NCBI GenBank assembly: GCA_030267565.1
Contig: BRXU01000006.1
Coordinates: forward strand, 1,972,001-2,036,000
Reading direction: 5' to 3'
DNA: 64,000 nt
Source of the DNA: Pleodorina starrii
Taxonomy: Eukaryota > Chlorophyta > Chlorophyceae > Chlamydomonadales > Volvocaceae
Made by a program: the position numbers and the translations under genes. The notes under the pieces were generated by a model that had not been told where the DNA came from, did not search any database, and saw only the letters and a program-made list of their open reading frames with translations. This document shows positions 22,805-35,646 of the stretch, in pieces (the first letter of the stretch is position 1; every line of letters starts with the position of its first letter).

Positions 22805-23513
22805 GGTGGGACCGTGGGAGCTTCCTTGGCTGCGCGCCGTGCGGCCGTCCTCCTGGTGTGCCCTGGCTAGCGCCGCTTGCGCCTCTAGGCTATTAAATCG
22901 TGCATTTCGTGTTCTGGAAGCGAATGACAATCTTCGACGATGGCAGCAGACATAGCTGCCTGGGTGCAGTTTATGCCTAGGGCCCGCAGATGGCAGCAGC
23001 AGACGGTGAACAGTGATCGTCGCTACATGAGGCGGCGCGGGGCGTGGGATCCAGGTCGGACCAGCCCTGGTGGGAGTACATGAGCCGGTCAGCGCTGTAA
23101 GGAGGCTTTGGTCTGCAGACGGCGCATGGCAGCGCCTTCCATGTGCGGGGGATCCTTGGGCGATCAGGACTCGGTACGTACAAGTTGAACCAGGCGTTAA
23201 GCACGTGTAGCTACCGAGACATACGACGACAGTGGATAGAGTCACCACTGCGTAGCTGTTATCCAGCTCCTCTGTAATTAATTAATCCACCACGGCGTCA
23301 AGTGGGCGCGAGTTTTAGGTACCGCAGCCTGTGTTCGCGACCTACGACATTCCGTTGGTGCGCCCGCCTTTGGTTGAATGCATACTAATCTTCCCGTCAG
23401 GATTGCTAAATACTAACACTTTATTTTATCTATCTGGGGCAACGAACTGACCGATGCCCGGCCCAAGAAAGCGTGAAATTCACCGCTGCATAATTGTTGC
23501 CAGATATGCCCGA
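22805..23513 (-). pseudogene. 5' part of LINE copy A
   Basis: Matches 49871-50607 of LINE copy B, including a shared end at GATATGCCCGAG. The minus strand holds frame-shifted fragments (for example YVPSPDRPRIPRTWKALPC and GWSDLDPTPRAAS) that may be the end of an endonuclease domain, but I could not place catalytic residues. Confidence 0.6.
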
Positions 23514-24480
23514 GAGGCTATGACGCCGCCCTCATTGTGTGCCTATAATCGCTTATACCGGCGACGTTCTTCTTCCTTCCTGAAGTTGGGGTTTTCCTTC
23601 GACTTGCAGCTCTCTGGCACCCACGCACCTGTCGCAGCCGCTGCGCCGGTCACTATCAGAGCTGCTTCTTCCGGGCGTTCAGCGGTTCGTGCAAGGCCGG
23701 CCGGCCCCACAAGCCATTCCTGCTCGGGCCGCGACCCATTGAGAGACACGACACCACTTTCCTGAAGAAGCGCGATGTGCCCCAGGTGTGCACCGATGGC
23801 GCTCCTAGCCGGCTGGGCAGCTGATGGCCGTCCGCCAGGTGCGTTCATGCGGGTTGATTGCCCCAAAAACACGTCTCCAGGCTGTGACAGCGAAAGGAGC
23901 ACCCCTATACTGACTGTGGCAACCACGTATAGCGTTTGGCAAGCCGCCATCGCCCTCTGCCATTCTCGCGTCAGAACCTGCGCAGCGTATCTATGCTCTG
24001 GTTTCGGCCTCCTACGTCCTGCCCCTCGCGCATGCGTAACCGGCGCTTGGCATCCAAGCGCCATTCATATTGGATTTGTTCTTCTGATGATCGCGGCGGG
24101 GGTCCAGAGCTATCCCTAGCTATCCGCGTAATGCGTCAACCGTTTGCGTAACCGTCATAGCTCGCCATCTGGTCTATAAGGCGTATTGCCTTCCCTCATT
24201 ATTGTTTGTTGATACTCATTCGCACTGCATTGGCATTCGCTTTCGGCTTTGCATTGGCTCCTTCCCTTCACGTACGGTTGCGGCCTTCTCCTTCCTGCTG
24301 TTCGTGCTCCCGTGCTGTTGCCTCGCACAAATGGATTCCATTGCTTCTGCCATTCTCGCAGGTATTAACGCGCGAAGTTCGCGTCCTCCAGGCGCTTGGT
24401 CTCGCAGGTATTAACGCTGGGCTACCGGCTCCAGGCGCTTGGTCTCGCAGGTATTAACGCGCGAAGTTCGCGTCAATACC
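23514..24480. repeat. Dispersed repeat family R1, copy 1
   Basis: Shares long blocks with 33836-34860 and 28660-29285, such as CGGCGGGGGTC, CACAGCTCGCCATCTGGTCT and CTCGCACAAATGGATTCC. Its right end holds three partial copies of GCGCTTGGTCTCGCAGG (24376-24475). No consistent reading frame is shared among copies. Confidence 0.75.
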
Positions 24481-24485
24481 TGCGT

Positions 24486-27400
24486 CAGGGTCCCGTCTCG
24501 ACCGCATCATGGTGTCGGCCCCACTAGACAACTCCGTGTTCAGCTGCCATCGAGCCCCAGGCACCACTTCCGATCATCGGCCGGTTGTCATGGCCATAAA
24601 TGCAGCACACGAGGCAGACCTCCCTGGCCCTGGCCTGCGCCGCACCAAGCTCCATTTCCTGGACCACCCTGACCTAGTTTCCCGGCTCCAGAGCTGGGCC
24701 GCCGACACTATGGCCGAGGCCCCAACAGCCCAAAACGAACTGCTAGAATGGTGGCCGTGCTTCAAGCGGGCGCTGTCAGTATCAGCAGGACGCCTGAATC
24801 GGGCGGCCTACAATCGGCAGGTAAGGGCCGCTGGAGAAGAAGCAGCGGCTCAGGCCGCAGCCGACCGAGCCTTAACAGATGCGGAAGCTGGCGACCCCTC
24901 CGCACTCATACGAGCAGCCCTGGCCAGGTCGGCCCAGGCAGCAGCCAGCCAACGGGCGGTTGCAAGCACGGCACGACGCACCCGACAGACCTGGCTCCGC
25001 ACAGGCGAGCGCCCCAGCCCAGCACTCACCCGCCAACTGCGGCCTCCAGGCGCCAGTCGCAGAATCCCAGCCCTTCGACGGCCTGATGGCTCCGTATGCA
25101 GCAACTCCCGGCAGCTAGCAAACATCATGGCAGCCTTCTGGCAGGGAATCAGCGCCCAACCACTTATCGAACCAGGAGCCCAATCCCGTGTCTTGCAGGC
25201 GATGCGCAGGCATGGGCGGACATACATACCCAGCCGAAGCCGCGGCGACACTTGGGGCTACTGAGGTCACAACTGAGGAGGTCCAGGCAGCCCTGCAGGC
25301 AGCACCACCCGGCAGAGCCCCCGGAGCAGACGGCCTCCCTGTCGAGATTTACAAGCACGCCAATTGTGCACCCCTGCTCGCAGCGGTCTTCTCAGCGATT
25401 GGAGCCACCGACCAGACCCCGTCGGGCTTCCAGGACGGGGTCATCTCCTGCTTCCATAAAGAGGGGGACCGCACGCAGCCGGCAAACTACCGACCCATCA
25501 CCCTGCTTGGCACAGACTACCGCACCCTGGCACGAGTGCTGATGCGGCGACTAATACCAGTGCTCAACAGCACCATCGATGCCGCTCAGACTGCGTTCCT
25601 GACGGGCCGCCGCATCTCTGACAACGTCCTTCTCCTCCAACTCCTTCCGGCACTGCTGCGGGCTGAACAACGATCATGTGTCGTCGCCTTCCTAGATGTC
25701 TACAAAGCATACGACACGCTGGATCGGGGCTTCCTCTACGCCAGCCTGGCAGCACTCAACACGGGAGATGGGTTCATCGCGTGGACCCGTCGCCTTCTGA
25801 CAGCAACACGGCCTTGGTAAATGGGTACCTATCAGAATGGGTGCCGATAGAGGCCGGCGTACGCCAGGGCTGCCCCCTCTCACCCGTGCTCTACCTGGCA
25901 CCGGCACAGGCCCTGCTTACGTGGCTGGAGCATGAGGGATTTGGGATTAGCTTAGCGGACATCCACTTGGCAGCGTCCCAGTTCGCCGACGACTGTTCAC
26001 CAATGCTGCAAAGTGCAGCGGACGTACCCCGATTCGCAGCAGCCATGGACACGTTCCGCTTGGCATCTGGGCAGAAGCTCAACGAAACAAAAGAAGTAAA
26101 ACTCCTTCCCTTAGGGCCGCAGGGACCCCGCGCCCGACCAGCGGACCGACTACAGAGGACCTCCCCGGCAGAAGCGGCAGCAGAAGCGGCAGCAGGGACA
26201 ACGGCAGCGGCACCAGCGGCAGCGGCACCAGCGGCAGCGGCACAGGCAGGAGGGGCCGCCCCAATGGATGAACCGCCATTTGCCGCAGCACAAGGAGCTC
26301 CACATCCGGGCGACCGCTGGGGATCATTCCGGGTGGTAGCAGCGGCCACTACCCTCGGAATTCGGGTCGCTGACCGCCCAGCGGCAGCTGAGCAGGCGCT
26401 ACCCCTTGAGTCGGTAACCAGCAGCATGGGGAAAGTGGTGGGACTGCGACTAACAGCCTTCGGCCGGGCATTCGCGGTATCTGGGTTCAGCTTCAGCCGC
26501 GCCTTATACCATATGGAACACCTGGGCCTCCCAACCGCCACGAAAGTAAAGGAGCTGCAAAGCGCAGCAGCTGCAGTGGTGGATCGGCGAATCACGCCAC
26601 TGGCCAGGGAATCCCAGGAACACAGGCGAATAGCGGGCATTGGGGCTAACTACATGGCATTACCGCCAGCTGTTGGGGGCTTCGGCCTAACGCCATTGAA
26701 GGAGCACGTGAGGGGACGTCATGCTATCCAAGCCATACGGGGCATAACTCTCATGTGCAACCCGTCACCCTCCCAACACCCATGGCCCAGAGTGTTGCTA
26801 GCCTTACTCCGGAAGATACACCCGGCAGCGCATCCGCTATGCCTGTTACCGGTTCCGGGAGACAACCGACTTACGGGACCAATCACGGTACTGGGGAAGC
26901 GAATGACAGACAACTGCCCGGCCCTGCGTCAACTCGTAACGGCCCTAGCATGGATTCCAGCTCCGCATGTGATCGATATGTCGGTTACTGCACCGGGGCC
27001 ATGGTGCTTCAATGCACCGCTCTGGGGCAACCCACTACTGGTGAACGGAACTGGCACGTACATGGATACCCGCTTTCCAGACCTCCGGAAGCTCCATGGG
27101 CTTGACACTATAGGAATGGTGGTGAGATGCTTCCGAGCGATGGAGGGATTTTGGGGAGTGATTCAGGACGTAGGGATAGAGGGACTAACTGTAGATCATG
27201 CGCGATATTGCACAAGTAGGTGGAAACGTGATGTCCTCAGGGGCATTTTGCATATACCATCAAGACGCGTAGTGCCACAAACACTGTCGACAGGCTTGGG
27301 GGCACTCATACGCATTACAGCACTCCTTGGTAGCATACCCAACTCTTGGGTGTCAGCCGCAAGCATGGTGTTGGACAGTCCGGATGGAGGCGCAGCAGCG

Positions 27401-28203
27401 CCTCCGCCAGAGATCGCGTGGGATAAAATAGCTAGTAGTCTGGGCTGGATAATGGGTGAGACTGCGGTAGTATTAACCAAGGTGACCGTCAAAATCGCAA
27501 CCCATCTTCAGATGGATTTCCATTACGATCGCTTGGCTGCCAAACACCTGGAATTCATTCGGGATGCGTTGGACGAGCAACTGTCGGAGGAAGCAATGGC
27601 GGCAATGCTCAAGGATTATGGGCGCACTGTGAGACACATGTGGCAACTTCGGTGGGACAACGAGAACAAGGAGGCCTTTTGGAGGTTGGCGTTGGACGGG
27701 TTCCCAGCGTTTCCGATGCACCGCACGCAGCGTGAGCGCGGACAACCGGCAGCGAAATGTCCATGCGGCGTGCATATGCGGGGAGGTGATAGAAGGCATT
27801 TGTTCTGGGATTGTACAGTAGCCAAAGCCCTGAGAGAGGAGATGGAGACTGAACTAGATTACTACGGCACGATGATGGATAGAAAGAGCGTTTGGCTAGC
27901 CAGTCCCCCTTTGACGGTACATAAGTATGTTTGGGAGGTTGTGTGCCTGGCAGCGATAAGCGCGCTTGACGTGGGAAGGCGATTGTTGTATAGGGAGGGC
28001 GGTGGAGATACCCTTACATCTCCGGTTCTAAACAAGATAAGCGCAACAGTGGTAGCGGATTTTTGGGGACGTTTGACTGCCTTTGCGGCGCAGGATATTC
28101 CTTTGCGGGGTTGGGATATGGTTCCGTCAAACCATCCGTTCCTTTCACGGAATGGATCTGGGCAAATCGTCTGCTCATTGCCGGAAACGCATAACGAATG
28201 ATA
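24486..28203 (+). pseudogene. LINE pol, nearly complete: endonuclease end, reverse transcriptase, CCHC
   Basis: Begins inside an apurinic-type endonuclease: SRLDRIMVS, then SDHRPVVMAI at about 24570. After a frameshift near 25195 the RT reads GRAPGADGLPVEIYK, YRPITLLGTDYR, and motif A FLDVYKAYDTLDR (25690-25728). After a second frameshift near 25800 it reads motif B AGVRQGCPLSPVLY (about 25853) and motif C FADD (25982-25993, catalytic pair). An Ala/Pro low-complexity insert sits at about 26160-26260. The frame is then open for 800 residues to the stop at 28201 and contains CPCGVHMRGGDRRHLFWDC (27756-27812), a CCHC-type motif. Two frameshifts and a missing 5' end make this a recent but dead copy. 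Confidence 0.88.
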
Positions 28204-28659
28204 TGTTGGACAGAACAAAAAGGATAGGGTTTGGCTGGTTTGGTTGTTTGCTATTTATGAAATATCGTGGGGTACACCGCTGTTCTTTTGCTCCTTTCGT
28301 ATGTACGTGGGTAGTTGCAGGATACGTGTGCTCATCTATCTTTAGGCCGGTCCCAGAGCGGGGGAGGTTTTGCCTTGACTCCGATTCCCTTTTGCCTCCC
28401 CCTTCGCTAGCCTGGGTACCGTTTCGTCTCAGGGAATCGGAATTGGCACACGTAGTCGAAGACTTTCATCTCACAGAGTGGGATCCCTTTCCAATGAGGC
28501 GAATTCGCCAGTGAATTGGCTAGTGGCCTGGTCTAGATGTTCTATTGAACATTAGACCCACAGAGTCGTGCGATCGCACTATGTAGCTGTTATCCAGCTC
28601 CTCTGTAATTAATTAATTGGTTCTCCTTCCTACGCATTCCGAATGCGTCACCGCTTTTC
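28204..28659 (+). other. LINE 3' flank with dispersed 40-bp motif
   Basis: GTAGCTGTTATCCAGCTCCTCTGTAATT at 28580-28610 recurs at about 23252-23280 and 50345-50373. It contains TGTAA, so it may be a transcript-end sequence shared by retroelements. Nothing else is recognised. Confidence 0.5.
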
Positions 28660-29285
28660 CTATTGTGACCGTTCTGGCACACGATGCGCAACTTCAATGC
28701 AAGCGCAATTCACATTGAATTTGTTTTTCTGATGATCGCGGCGGGGGTCAAGAGCTCTCCGTGTAATGCGTCAACCGTTCACGCACGCAACCGTCACAGC
28801 TCGCCATCTGGTCTTTAAGTCGTGTTGCCTTCCCTCGCTATCGTTTGTTGATACTCCTCCGCGCTGCATTTTTTATTGTCCGCTTTCTGCTTCGCCTTGT
28901 CCACTTCCCGGTTTCGGCCTTACCTTCTCCTTCCCGCTGTTCGCGCTCCCGTTTTTTGCATCGCACATATGGATTCCATTATTGTTGATACCATTCTTGC
29001 ATGTATTTTTACGCAACGTTTGCGTCCTCCAGGCGCTTGGGTCCTTCCTGCGCATTACGCATGCGTCACCGCGTTTCCTATTGCGGTCCGTTCTGGCAAA
29101 CGATGGGCGACAAAAGCATGTCGCCGTTCACATGCGCTTGTACGGGCCCTCGCAGTGTGTCCTGCACTGGCGTCCTGAAGGCGCTTTCCCTTGCATGACT
29201 CAGTTTCGTCTCGCCGATCCTCGCTTCCGACTCACATGCATACTGCCGCCCTTGCCATTCTCTGCATTTTTACCATTTTGGTTTT
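28660..29285. repeat. Dispersed repeat family R1, copy 2
   Basis: Collinear with 24050-24400 and 34500-35640. Shared blocks include TCGTTTGTTGATACTCC, CTTCCCGCTGTTCGCGCTCCCG and GCATTACGCATGCGTCACCG. Confidence 0.75.
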
Positions 29286-32200
29286 GAACCTAAAGAGGTT
29301 TATGTCCCCGGGAACGGAGTAAAAAGCCGTACGCGTGGGACCCAATACAGCAGTAAAAGGCTGTACCAGGAAGGTACGCGCAACGCGAAAATGCTTCGGG
29401 CGAGCTCAATAAACACTGCCGACTGCCGTAGAGGAGCCGGAACAAATAAACACTGCATATAACCAGCGCGACAACGCTCGCCATGTGACCATCCTCACCC
29501 GGCCGTAGCATGCAAGGCCCTGTATTTGCCCCCTATTACGTCCCCGTGTGCAGAGGGCTGACCCTGGTCCGCGAGCAGAGCCGTCCTTCTAGCCGAACCC
29601 CTTCCCCCAACTAACCCTCCACCCCCACCACCCCAACCCGGAAGTGCAGCCTTCGCACGCACAACGAAGTACAGCTGACGAGAAGCACCACCAGCTAGGT
29701 GATCAGTGCCCAAGCCTGCTGGGCGGTAGGAGAGTAACGTACGCGGGCCTGTGCCCGGATGACAGATTCATAACAGTCCCTGCTTATAGTCGCATCCGCG
29801 CGGATGAAGGGTTCCCCAATTTGAGGGTATGGAAGAAGCGATGAAATAGGATCCCCTCGTTTGGCGAAGATGCTTGAGCGCATCTGGGCCCACCGCAACT
29901 CAATTGTCCCCTTTGGCCGCTAGTGTCTTCTTCTCCTGCATGTGCGGCTTTTTACTGTCGTGCTTTTAGGCGTTTTTATTCCCTTGGGCCCTCGGCTCGT
30001 ATGGGCTTTTTGTTCATGAGAGGGGCACGCACCCCCAACCATGTAACAAAACACACACAAATTAACAGTCCAGTCCTAGCTCCATCCGTAGAGCACCAGC
30101 CTCACAAGCCCTGGCCCTGTCTCAGCACGAACTGGGCCACATCGTTGGGGGCCATGACGAGGACCGAACTCAGATTAGGCTTTTAGCGTGCTGGGTGCAC
30201 GGCTGGTGATGTACCATCCTCGACGGTGTAGGTCGTGCGTGAAGATGGAGCGGAAGAGGCTGTTGCACCTATTGTATGTGGTGGTCGGCCGGCGTGCAGT
30301 CATCAACGTCTGTTAGCCCAAACCTCGCTCGCCCAGCCTATCTCTGTGCACCCTGTATGCCGACTTGCCTGGTATTCCTCATTGGTACTGGGGCCCAACG
30401 CCCAAGTGCCAGCGCTGGCCTACGGAGTCGTCAACTGCTGCACCCTAAAAGACACGACTGATGCACAACTTAGGGTCGTACATCGGCACCCACGAGCCGG
30501 TGAGGAGTCCTCCGCTAGCTGCATCCTTGACCCATCCTTGACCCAGATGCGCCATAGGTAATCGGCACCACCACCAGCGAGGTCCTCTCAGTTATGACCG
30601 CAGACCCGCTTAGATCGGGGTCGCCTTGAGATGGGGTGTAATGAATGGCGCAAGCCCCAGCACCGCGCCATGGATAGGCAACCGGATGGGCATTAGCAGA
30701 TGTCAGACACCTGGAGCATCCATAGAACTATAGCCTTGCATGTGTGTGTATGTGATTGTGTTTGTTACATGGTTCGGGGTGTGTGGCCCCGTGACATCCG
30801 TACGGGTGGAGTTGAGTGCTAGATGCCCGCTGCCTAAGCGAGAACGCCTCTGGCGCTCTGGGGCTCCGACAACGTGGTTTCGGGCAGTTTCATTGCGAGA
30901 GGTTCGAGATGCATTCGAACCGAGTCAGTTGGTGGGGCTACGGCCCTGTCCGGGGAGTGGGCCCCGTGAACAAAGTGGCCGTCCGTCACGTTGAGATGTA
31001 GGTAGCCGAAATGTGGCGCGGAATGTACGTCTGTCCGGGGACAATGAATGCTATTTTCATATGCTGCGTGAGGACGCACGGAGGTTGGGGGCATCACCTT
31101 TCTGATCTGGGAAAGGGTCGGCGCTGGGAGAGGGCGTGCTCACCTGTGCATGGGCACTGGGGTTTCCCTGGGTTTCACAGCTTCCCTTGGGCGTGTTGCT
31201 GGGCGGCAGTGTACAGCTGTGGGTTGTGCTTGCTAGCGCACCGAGCGATGCACGCCAGTCAGATATATAGTTTGTGCTCCGCTGTGGCGCCGCGTTGGTA
31301 TGTTGCGCGGCCCAGGGGTGGCCGGTCCTAGTGCGCGCCTATGCACGGACATCGTTGCTTGCCTGTACGCGCCTCGCTCACTTGTCGTGAGTGCGTGCTT
31401 TGTGCTCTCTGCAATCTACACAGTCCGTGCCTTTGCTTGTGTCTGTCGCGAGAGAGCGGGTGTTGGATGGCCCCTGATAATGGGGCCCGCTTGTAAGCTG
31501 CGCGTCGTCACGCGGTCTTTGTGTGTTGGGCCTTGCATCCGTGTTTAGGACGTGTCTTTGGAGCCATGCCCTGACCGCGCGCACATGAACCTCCATCCTG
31601 GATCAAGGGCAACTCACTACCTACTACTAATTGCGAGTTAAATATCGACCAAAGTTTTCAGTCCATTAGAACCCAGTTGCCAAATGGACGGGCCGCTGCA
31701 GTGATGCTGCGGGCTGGGGTCGCAGACACCTGTGCACAGCATGAAGGGCTTGGCGACCAACCGCTTTTACCGGTGGACACAGCCTGTCGTCATGCAACAC
31801 CCCCAACGGAACGTACAATACACTTGCAAGCACTATGCTTCCTTCGCCTGCCTCTCCTACTTCCGACTGCATGCCGCTCGCCAACCCTGATGGAGCCCGC
31901 TTCTTAGCTGCACGTTGTCGCGCGGACGTGGCTGGCGGATGTGTTGGGCCTTGCAATCTTGCATCCGTGTTTAGGACGTGTTTGAGAAACCATGCCCTGA
32001 CCGCGCGCACATGAACCTCCTGAATAAAGGTAGGGCAACTGACTACGTACCTACCTCTCCCTATTCCCCATGCCGGACTCGGCTAGTGCGTTATTAGTTA
32101 CGCTAGTCCGCTACACGCACACGGTCTGCTTACGCCAAAAGCGGGACTGCCGGAGGCCCTTAGTTGTATCATGTTCTCAGCGTGCTTCGATGCCGCTGAC

Positions 32201-33170
32201 GATGCGACGGTACTGCCCCGTTACCGCCCACATGTGTACTGCGGGCCCACATATTGAGATCACAACTCCTCTGGTGCTTAGCCCTTGAATTGGTCTGAGA
32301 CCAATTTCCGGGTATAAAGCCGGAATGTCACAAGAAGGGCCTGCGGCGATCCCGGAATTTGGTTGCGCCGTTGAGTTGGGGAAAGCGTGTGTTGATAGGA
32401 AGACGGAGGACAGTCAGTGTGCGTGCCGCAGCCAGCGGTACACAGCAGTAACAGGTCGGCTTGGAATTGCGGATTGCAGGTTCCATCTCGAGAGTTACGG
32501 AGGACCTCTATCCCACGCGATTATCAGAACGATCATCCCTGATCATCATACTACATGTACAGCTAATGCAGCACCTTCGCTCGGTGCACGTGGTCAACGA
32601 ACTGGCTGGACCTCTCACGAGAACCTGTAAATGCCTAGGTTGAAACCAGTCCGGACGTTAATACTGCGGCTTACATGGGTGTGCGCGCCCAGGCAGGATG
32701 ACATGTTGATCGAATGGGGCCATCCTAACACCGGAGATAGTCCGAGCGGACATGTAGATAGGGGGAAAGCAGGGCACTAGCAAAGCACGGAGGCCATGCC
32801 CCACCCTCCCCCTGTGGGCCCCAATGGCCCTCACGCTACACACGTCGTTTTTCCCACGTTGTGCTCAACGGTGAACAACACCCCAGCAATCCCATGCTTC
32901 ACGTAGCCCGACAGGGGCAATCACAGCAGGGAAAAACTGGCAGCAGAGGGTCCACAAGGCCAAAACCCCGGTCCCCGGCGGTCTCACCACGGTCCCCCAC
33001 GGTCCCCCCGGTCCCACCACGGTCCCCGGCGGGGGTGGCGGCCGTGGCACTGGGGCACCGCATGCACAAGGAAAATTTACGCTGGACCGTAAGCCCAAGC
33101 GTGTGTTAAGGGAGCAGACTGATGCCTCTTCGGCGGGTACAGCCCACAACCACGGTAATCGCATTTATGA
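29286..33170. other. No gene recognised; scattered repeat fragments
   Basis: About 3.9 kb without supported exons. A retroelement tail fragment lies at about 30012-30057 and the minus-strand equivalent at 30757-30785. A 130-bp direct repeat pair lies at 31478-31607 and 31889-32026 (shared core TCCGTGTTTAGGACGTGT and CCCTGACCGCGCGCACATG). Positions 32173-32330 match 36085-36267. GGTCCCC-rich low complexity lies at 32970-33045. Confidence 0.6.
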
Positions 33171-33451
33171 CTAAGATGGGTTGCTTAGCCCACCCCTCCG
33201 TGTCTGGGCCCCGTCTCACTCAGATCACACCTTCTATCCAGACATGCCAAACACAGCCTTATTGAACCTTCAACCGTGAGGAGTTCTACCAGTGCAGGGG
33301 ACAGGGACACGGCTGAAGAACCATGCGATCACCTGCTCTTCGTTGGTCCTACACCAGGGCCCCCATTTGTCACCCAGCCCTCTGCGAAGGCCGGGGTCGA
33401 ACTTGTGACCTTACTGTCATAAATTCAGTGTCCTAACTCTTAGGCATTTCA
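33171..33451 (-). mobile_element. tRNA-related SINE-like repeat, minus-strand copy
   Basis: Reverse complement aligns over about 280 bp with 35647-35941, including the promoter-like head and the AAGATGGGTTGCTT end. Sequence identity is clearly lower than between LTR pairs, so the two copies inserted independently or long ago. Confidence 0.65.
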
Positions 33452-33835
33452 TAGGGTTCACGACCCAGTTCCGCGGGCCTAACGGTCCGCACGGCAGTTT
33501 TGCAGCTCCGCCGTAGACACGGCGAAGAGGACGACCTGCACGCCCAAGGTGTTGTCTTCGTTGCGAACCCTACCCTACTACCCTATCCTAGCCTGCCGTA
33601 CCCTAGTCAGCGCAACCGGGCTGTGGCTCGCTCCTGAGCATCATACACAGCCCGCTCCAGCACATACTGGCTCTGTTCGGCCTGCACCTCGCTCGCATTT
33701 CTTGCCCCCAACAACCGGGCTGCGGCCCGCTCCCGGGCACTGTGCACAGCCTGCTCGAGGCCACATTGGTTCAGCTGGGCTACTGGCGGGTAGACGCGTG
33801 TTATTACTCCTCAACGTACTAGCCCAGGTTGGGCC
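33452..33835. other. No gene recognised; 95-bp imperfect tandem pair
   Basis: CCGGGCTG(T/C)GGC(T/C)CGCTCC and the following CACAGCC(C/T)GCTC recur about 95 bp apart (33616 and 33712). Nothing coding is supported. Confidence 0.5.
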
Positions 33836-35640
33836 GCCCTGACCCACGCAGGACGCCAGGAGCCATTCCAGCTCGGGCCGCGACCCGTTGATGGTTGCTG
33901 CAACACTGTCTTGTACTAATGTGAGCTGCCCCAGCAGGTACGCACTGAAAGTGCTCCTTAAAGGACGCACCGAAGATGGCCGAGGACGTGCCGAAGATGG
34001 CCGTCCGCCAGGTACTTCCATGCGGATTCCCCCCGGCAACAAACGCTGCTGATTGCTGTGTCAAGGAAGAAATGACACCTACGATCCGCGCGCGTGCATC
34101 CCGTCCCTATGCAAGACGCGCCCGCGGCCGGTCGCGACCGCTGCTGATGCTGTTGCGCCGATCGCTGTCACACCTGCTGCTTCCGGGCGTTCAGAGCTGT
34201 GACAGCGAAAGGAGAACACATATAATGACAGTGGCAACCACGTATAGCGTTCGAGAAGCCGCTCATACCGGCGACACTTTGGGGCTTCCTTCGACGGACA
34301 GCTCTTGATCGGATACGTGCGCTTGGTCGCTTTACCTGTTCATCACCCTCGCGTGTTAACGTCCGGTTAGTTCACGTTCACGCACCGTTTCCTGCGTCGT
34401 TTTCGTTGCCCTGTAAACAGCCTTCGGACGCGTGTGAACCTGCGCAGCGTATGTATGCTCCGATTTCGGCATCCTAGGCCCTGCGCCTCGCGCATGCGTA
34501 ACCGTCGCTTTGCATCCAAGCGCCCATCAAATTGGATTTGTTCTTCTGATCGCGGTGTCGGTCCAGAGGTCTCCGCGTATTGCGTCAAGCAACCGTTCGC
34601 GTAACTGTCACAGCTCGCCATCTGGTCTCTATGGCGTGTTGCATTCCCTCGCTTCATTCGCGCTGCCTTTGCATTGTCCGCGTTCGTCTTGGCTATGCCC
34701 GCTTCCCGGTTCGGCCTTCTCCTTCCCGCTGTTTTTTCGCGCTCCCGTGCTTTGCCTCGCACAAATGGATTCCGTTGTGTATGCCATTCTCACATGTGTT
34801 TATACCAACGTTTGCGTCCTCCGGGCGCTTGGTTCTCCTTCCTGCGCATTATGCATGCGTCACCGCGTTTCTTATTGTCGTCCGTTCTGACAAACGCTGG
34901 TCTTTATGGCGTGCTGCATTCCCTCGCTATCATTTGTTGATACTCCTTCGCGCTGCCTTTCATTGTCCGCGTTCGTCTATGCAATGCCCGCTTCCCGCCG
35001 GTTTCGGCCTTCTCCTTCCCGCTGTTCGCGCTCCCGTGCTTTGCCTCGCACAAATGGATTCCGTTGTGTATGCCATTCTCATATGTGTTTATACGCAACG
35101 TTTGCGTCCTCCGGGCGCTTGGTTCTCCTTCCTGCGCATTATGCATGCGTCATCGCGTTTCTTATTATCGTCCGTTCTGGCAAACGGTCTTTAAGGCGTG
35201 TTGCATTCCCTCGCTATCATTTGTTGATACTCCTTCGCGCAGCCTTTGCATTGTCTGCGTTCGTCTTGGCAATGCCCGCTTCCCGGTTTCGGCCTTCTCC
35301 TTCCCGCTGTTCGCGCTCCCGTGCTTTGCCTCGCCCAAATGGATTCTATTGTTTCTGCCCTTCTCGCATGTGTTTTTACCAACGTTTGCGTCCTCCGGGT
35401 GCGTGGTTCTCCTTTCAACGCATTACGCATGCGTCACCGCCTTTCCTATTTGTGGTCCGTTCTGGCAAACGATGGGCGACTTCAAATGAAAAGCGTGTCG
35501 CCTTTCACATGCGCTTGTGCGGGCCCTCGCAGGCAGGCACACAGCGCAGTGCGCCCTGCACTGGCGTCCTCATGGCGCTTTCCCTTGTTTGACTCCATTT
35601 CGTCTCGCCGATCCTTGCTTCCGACTTACATTCTGCCGCC
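33836..35640. repeat. Dispersed repeat family R1, copy 3, with about 290-bp tandem triplication
   Basis: Three successive units start at about 34620, 34905 and 35193. Each contains GCATTCCCTCGCT, a CTTCGCGC head, CTCCTTCCCGCTGTT, GCCTCGCACAAATGGATTC and CGTTTGCGTCCTCCGGGCG. Open frames run through them on the + strand in different phases, with no conserved product. Confidence 0.8.
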
Positions 35641-35646
35641 CCCTAG

